Below are positions 63,276 to 64,000 of a DNA stretch of 64,000 bases, in pieces. This DNA is from Blasia pusilla. Lineage: Eukaryota > Marchantiophyta > Marchantiopsida > Blasiales. The translations under genes and the position numbers were made by a program. The stretch covers positions 32,178,001 through 32,242,000 of the forward strand of contig CM114271.1 of the NCBI GenBank assembly GCA_050084515.1. Reading direction: 5' to 3'. Numbering within the stretch: position 1 is the first letter of the stretch; every line of letters starts with the position of its first letter. The notes below the pieces were generated by a model. The model was not told where the DNA came from and made no database searches. It was given only the letters and a program-made list of their open reading frames with translations.

Positions 63276-64000
63276 GACTATCCATGTGAGACAGTTGAGG
63301 TCCATCGCTTTGCCCCAACACTGTCTCCATGATGCCTCGGTCATCCTCGGCACCGCCGTGGTACCGTAGTGAACCCCATGGCGCTCGCGCTCATCTTGTA
63401 GGCTCCTCCAATACTCCGGTCACCTCATCCCAAATCATGGCTGGTCCTCCCGGACGAAAGGCATGGGATCTTTGGGAAGCTCACCAACGAGGTAAGGCTG
63501 CCCTCAACTCCCCACCCTATTGGCCGTGGCCAACAGTGGTCTATCATCGCGTGTCACCACCTGAGATCGACGCCCTGAGTCCAAAATAGCATCCACCGTG
63601 AGATGTGATGCTCTTTGGACTCCACTGTAGGCTCGACTCAGTACCTCTAATGGTATCAAGTTCGTCCACCACAGTCGTGGACGATGGGCACGTGACCCAA
63701 CTCTCGCTGTATCTAACAACACAGCCGGTCCCAACCAGGACCTCACCTGATGTACACTCGTCATCACACGTGCACGAGTATCTCCCAACAACGGTACGTT
63801 CTCCAAAATGTACGTTGGAGAACATATCTGACTCTGCTGCAAGTGTCGTACTACTCGCAGCATCTCCCAAAACATTCCTGACCTCGGATCCTGCAATCCA
63901 AATCCTCGGCCAGATGATGAATGACCCTGACATGGCCATCCAGCAATCACCAAATGAATGGTGCCAACTCTATCCAGATCCTGCGCCCCCACCAAAGATA
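63276..64000 (-). pseudogene. Gypsy-F DNA (cytosine-5) methyltransferase domain, partial
   Basis: Transfers methyl from SAM to cytosine C5. The frame 63,995-63,504 shows motif IV AGWPCQGHSSSGRGFG (catalytic Cys codon at about 63,930-63,932), the following DPRSGMFWEMLRVVRHL, motif VI YILENVPLLGD, and motif VIII SRAHRPRLWWTN. In another frame at about 63,335-63,280 comes GKAMDLNCLTWIV, resembling motif X, which suggests the domain ends there. Motifs I-III (SAM binding) should lie beyond 64,000. The AHRxRLWWTNL form is closest to the DNMT3- or phage-like group by eye. Catalytic motifs are intact, but frameshifts lie between motifs VIII and X. Confidence 0.85.

Larger units (their letters stand above)
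59069..64000 (-). mobile_element. Gypsy-F, LTR element with DNA methyltransferase and PHD finger (3' half)
   Basis: Minus-strand Ty3/Gypsy-like element cut by the window edge. The order from the right edge is DNA cytosine-5 methyltransferase, linker, RT, RNase H, integrase, PHD finger, polypurine tract (CTAGGGGGGCGG, 59,829-59,840) and 3' LTR (59,069-59,827). All domains lie on one strand in the order expected of a single polyprotein and no LTR or foreign element intervenes, so the methyltransferase appears to be an element-borne domain. Frameshifts and stops occur throughout, indicating a decayed copy. gag and protease must lie beyond 64,000. Methyltransferases in retrotransposons have been reported from dinoflagellates and charophyte algae; a land-plant example with a PHD finger is not one I know. 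Confidence 0.82.

Noticed and set aside
63276-64000. Methyltransferase as bacterial contamination or as a host DNMT gene
   Set aside because: It is on the same strand as, and collinear with, a decayed Gypsy pol; a flanking host exon structure or bacterial neighbours are not seen. Sequence beyond the window could still overturn this.

Overview
This window looks like a transposon-dense stretch of a large land-plant genome, probably a seed-free plant such as a fern, lycophyte or moss-grade lineage. The evidence is a spliced plant-type LRR-receptor-like pseudokinase (MRH1/MALE DISCOVERER-like family), plant Copia and Gypsy elements, and abundant L1-like LINEs. No prokaryotic or organellar gene set, rRNA, tRNA or CRISPR array was seen. 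The species cannot be named from the sequence alone.

Layout. 1-0.66 kb: unrecognised. 0.66-29.2 kb: a deeply nested transposon nest. It is built of two LINE families (called LINE-A and LINE-B here), a young Copia element on the minus strand (Copia-1, 14,997-20,306), an older degenerate Copia element on the plus strand (Copia-2, 23,225-27,994), and two nearly identical solo LTRs (LTR-G, 4,973-5,654 and 24,613-25,295). 29.6-31.75 kb: the receptor-like pseudokinase, with seven predicted exons in the window; its LRR ectodomain is not visible. 31.75-37 kb: non-coding DNA with several perfect hairpins, a 159-bp duplication and a shuffled repeat array. 37-47.3 kb: remnants of a spliced, minus-strand gene ('gene H') whose C-terminal half resembles an amino (N4-cytosine/N6-adenine type) DNA methyltransferase. 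Its roughly 7-kb intron is filled by a pile of a third LINE family (LINE-C), and its introns and flanks carry a dispersed 29-bp perfect-palindrome repeat. 47.3-52.7 kb: a plus-strand LINE-C copy with a scrambled middle. 53.1-59.07 kb: a dead chromodomain Gypsy element (Gypsy-D) on the minus strand. 59.07-64 kb: the 3' half of a second Gypsy-like element (Gypsy-F, minus strand), reading DNA cytosine-5 methyltransferase, reverse transcriptase, RNase H, integrase, PHD finger, 3' LTR; it runs off the right edge.

Most notable. Gypsy-F carries a 5-methylcytosine methyltransferase domain upstream of its reverse transcriptase and a PHD finger where chromoviruses carry a chromodomain, so it combines a DNA-methylation writer and a chromatin reader. 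Gene H gives a second, unrelated methyltransferase-like sequence associated with repeats. Other unexplained structures are the 29-bp palindromes, the 177-bp monomer arrays that form the LINE-C 5' UTR (organised like mouse L1 monomers), and Copia primer-binding sites complementary to the anticodon arm of initiator tRNA-Met that contain the gag start codon.

Nearly all coding sequence is broken by stops, frameshifts, deletions or inversions. The apparently functional units are the pseudokinase gene and possibly Copia-1, whose LTRs differ by one substitution.
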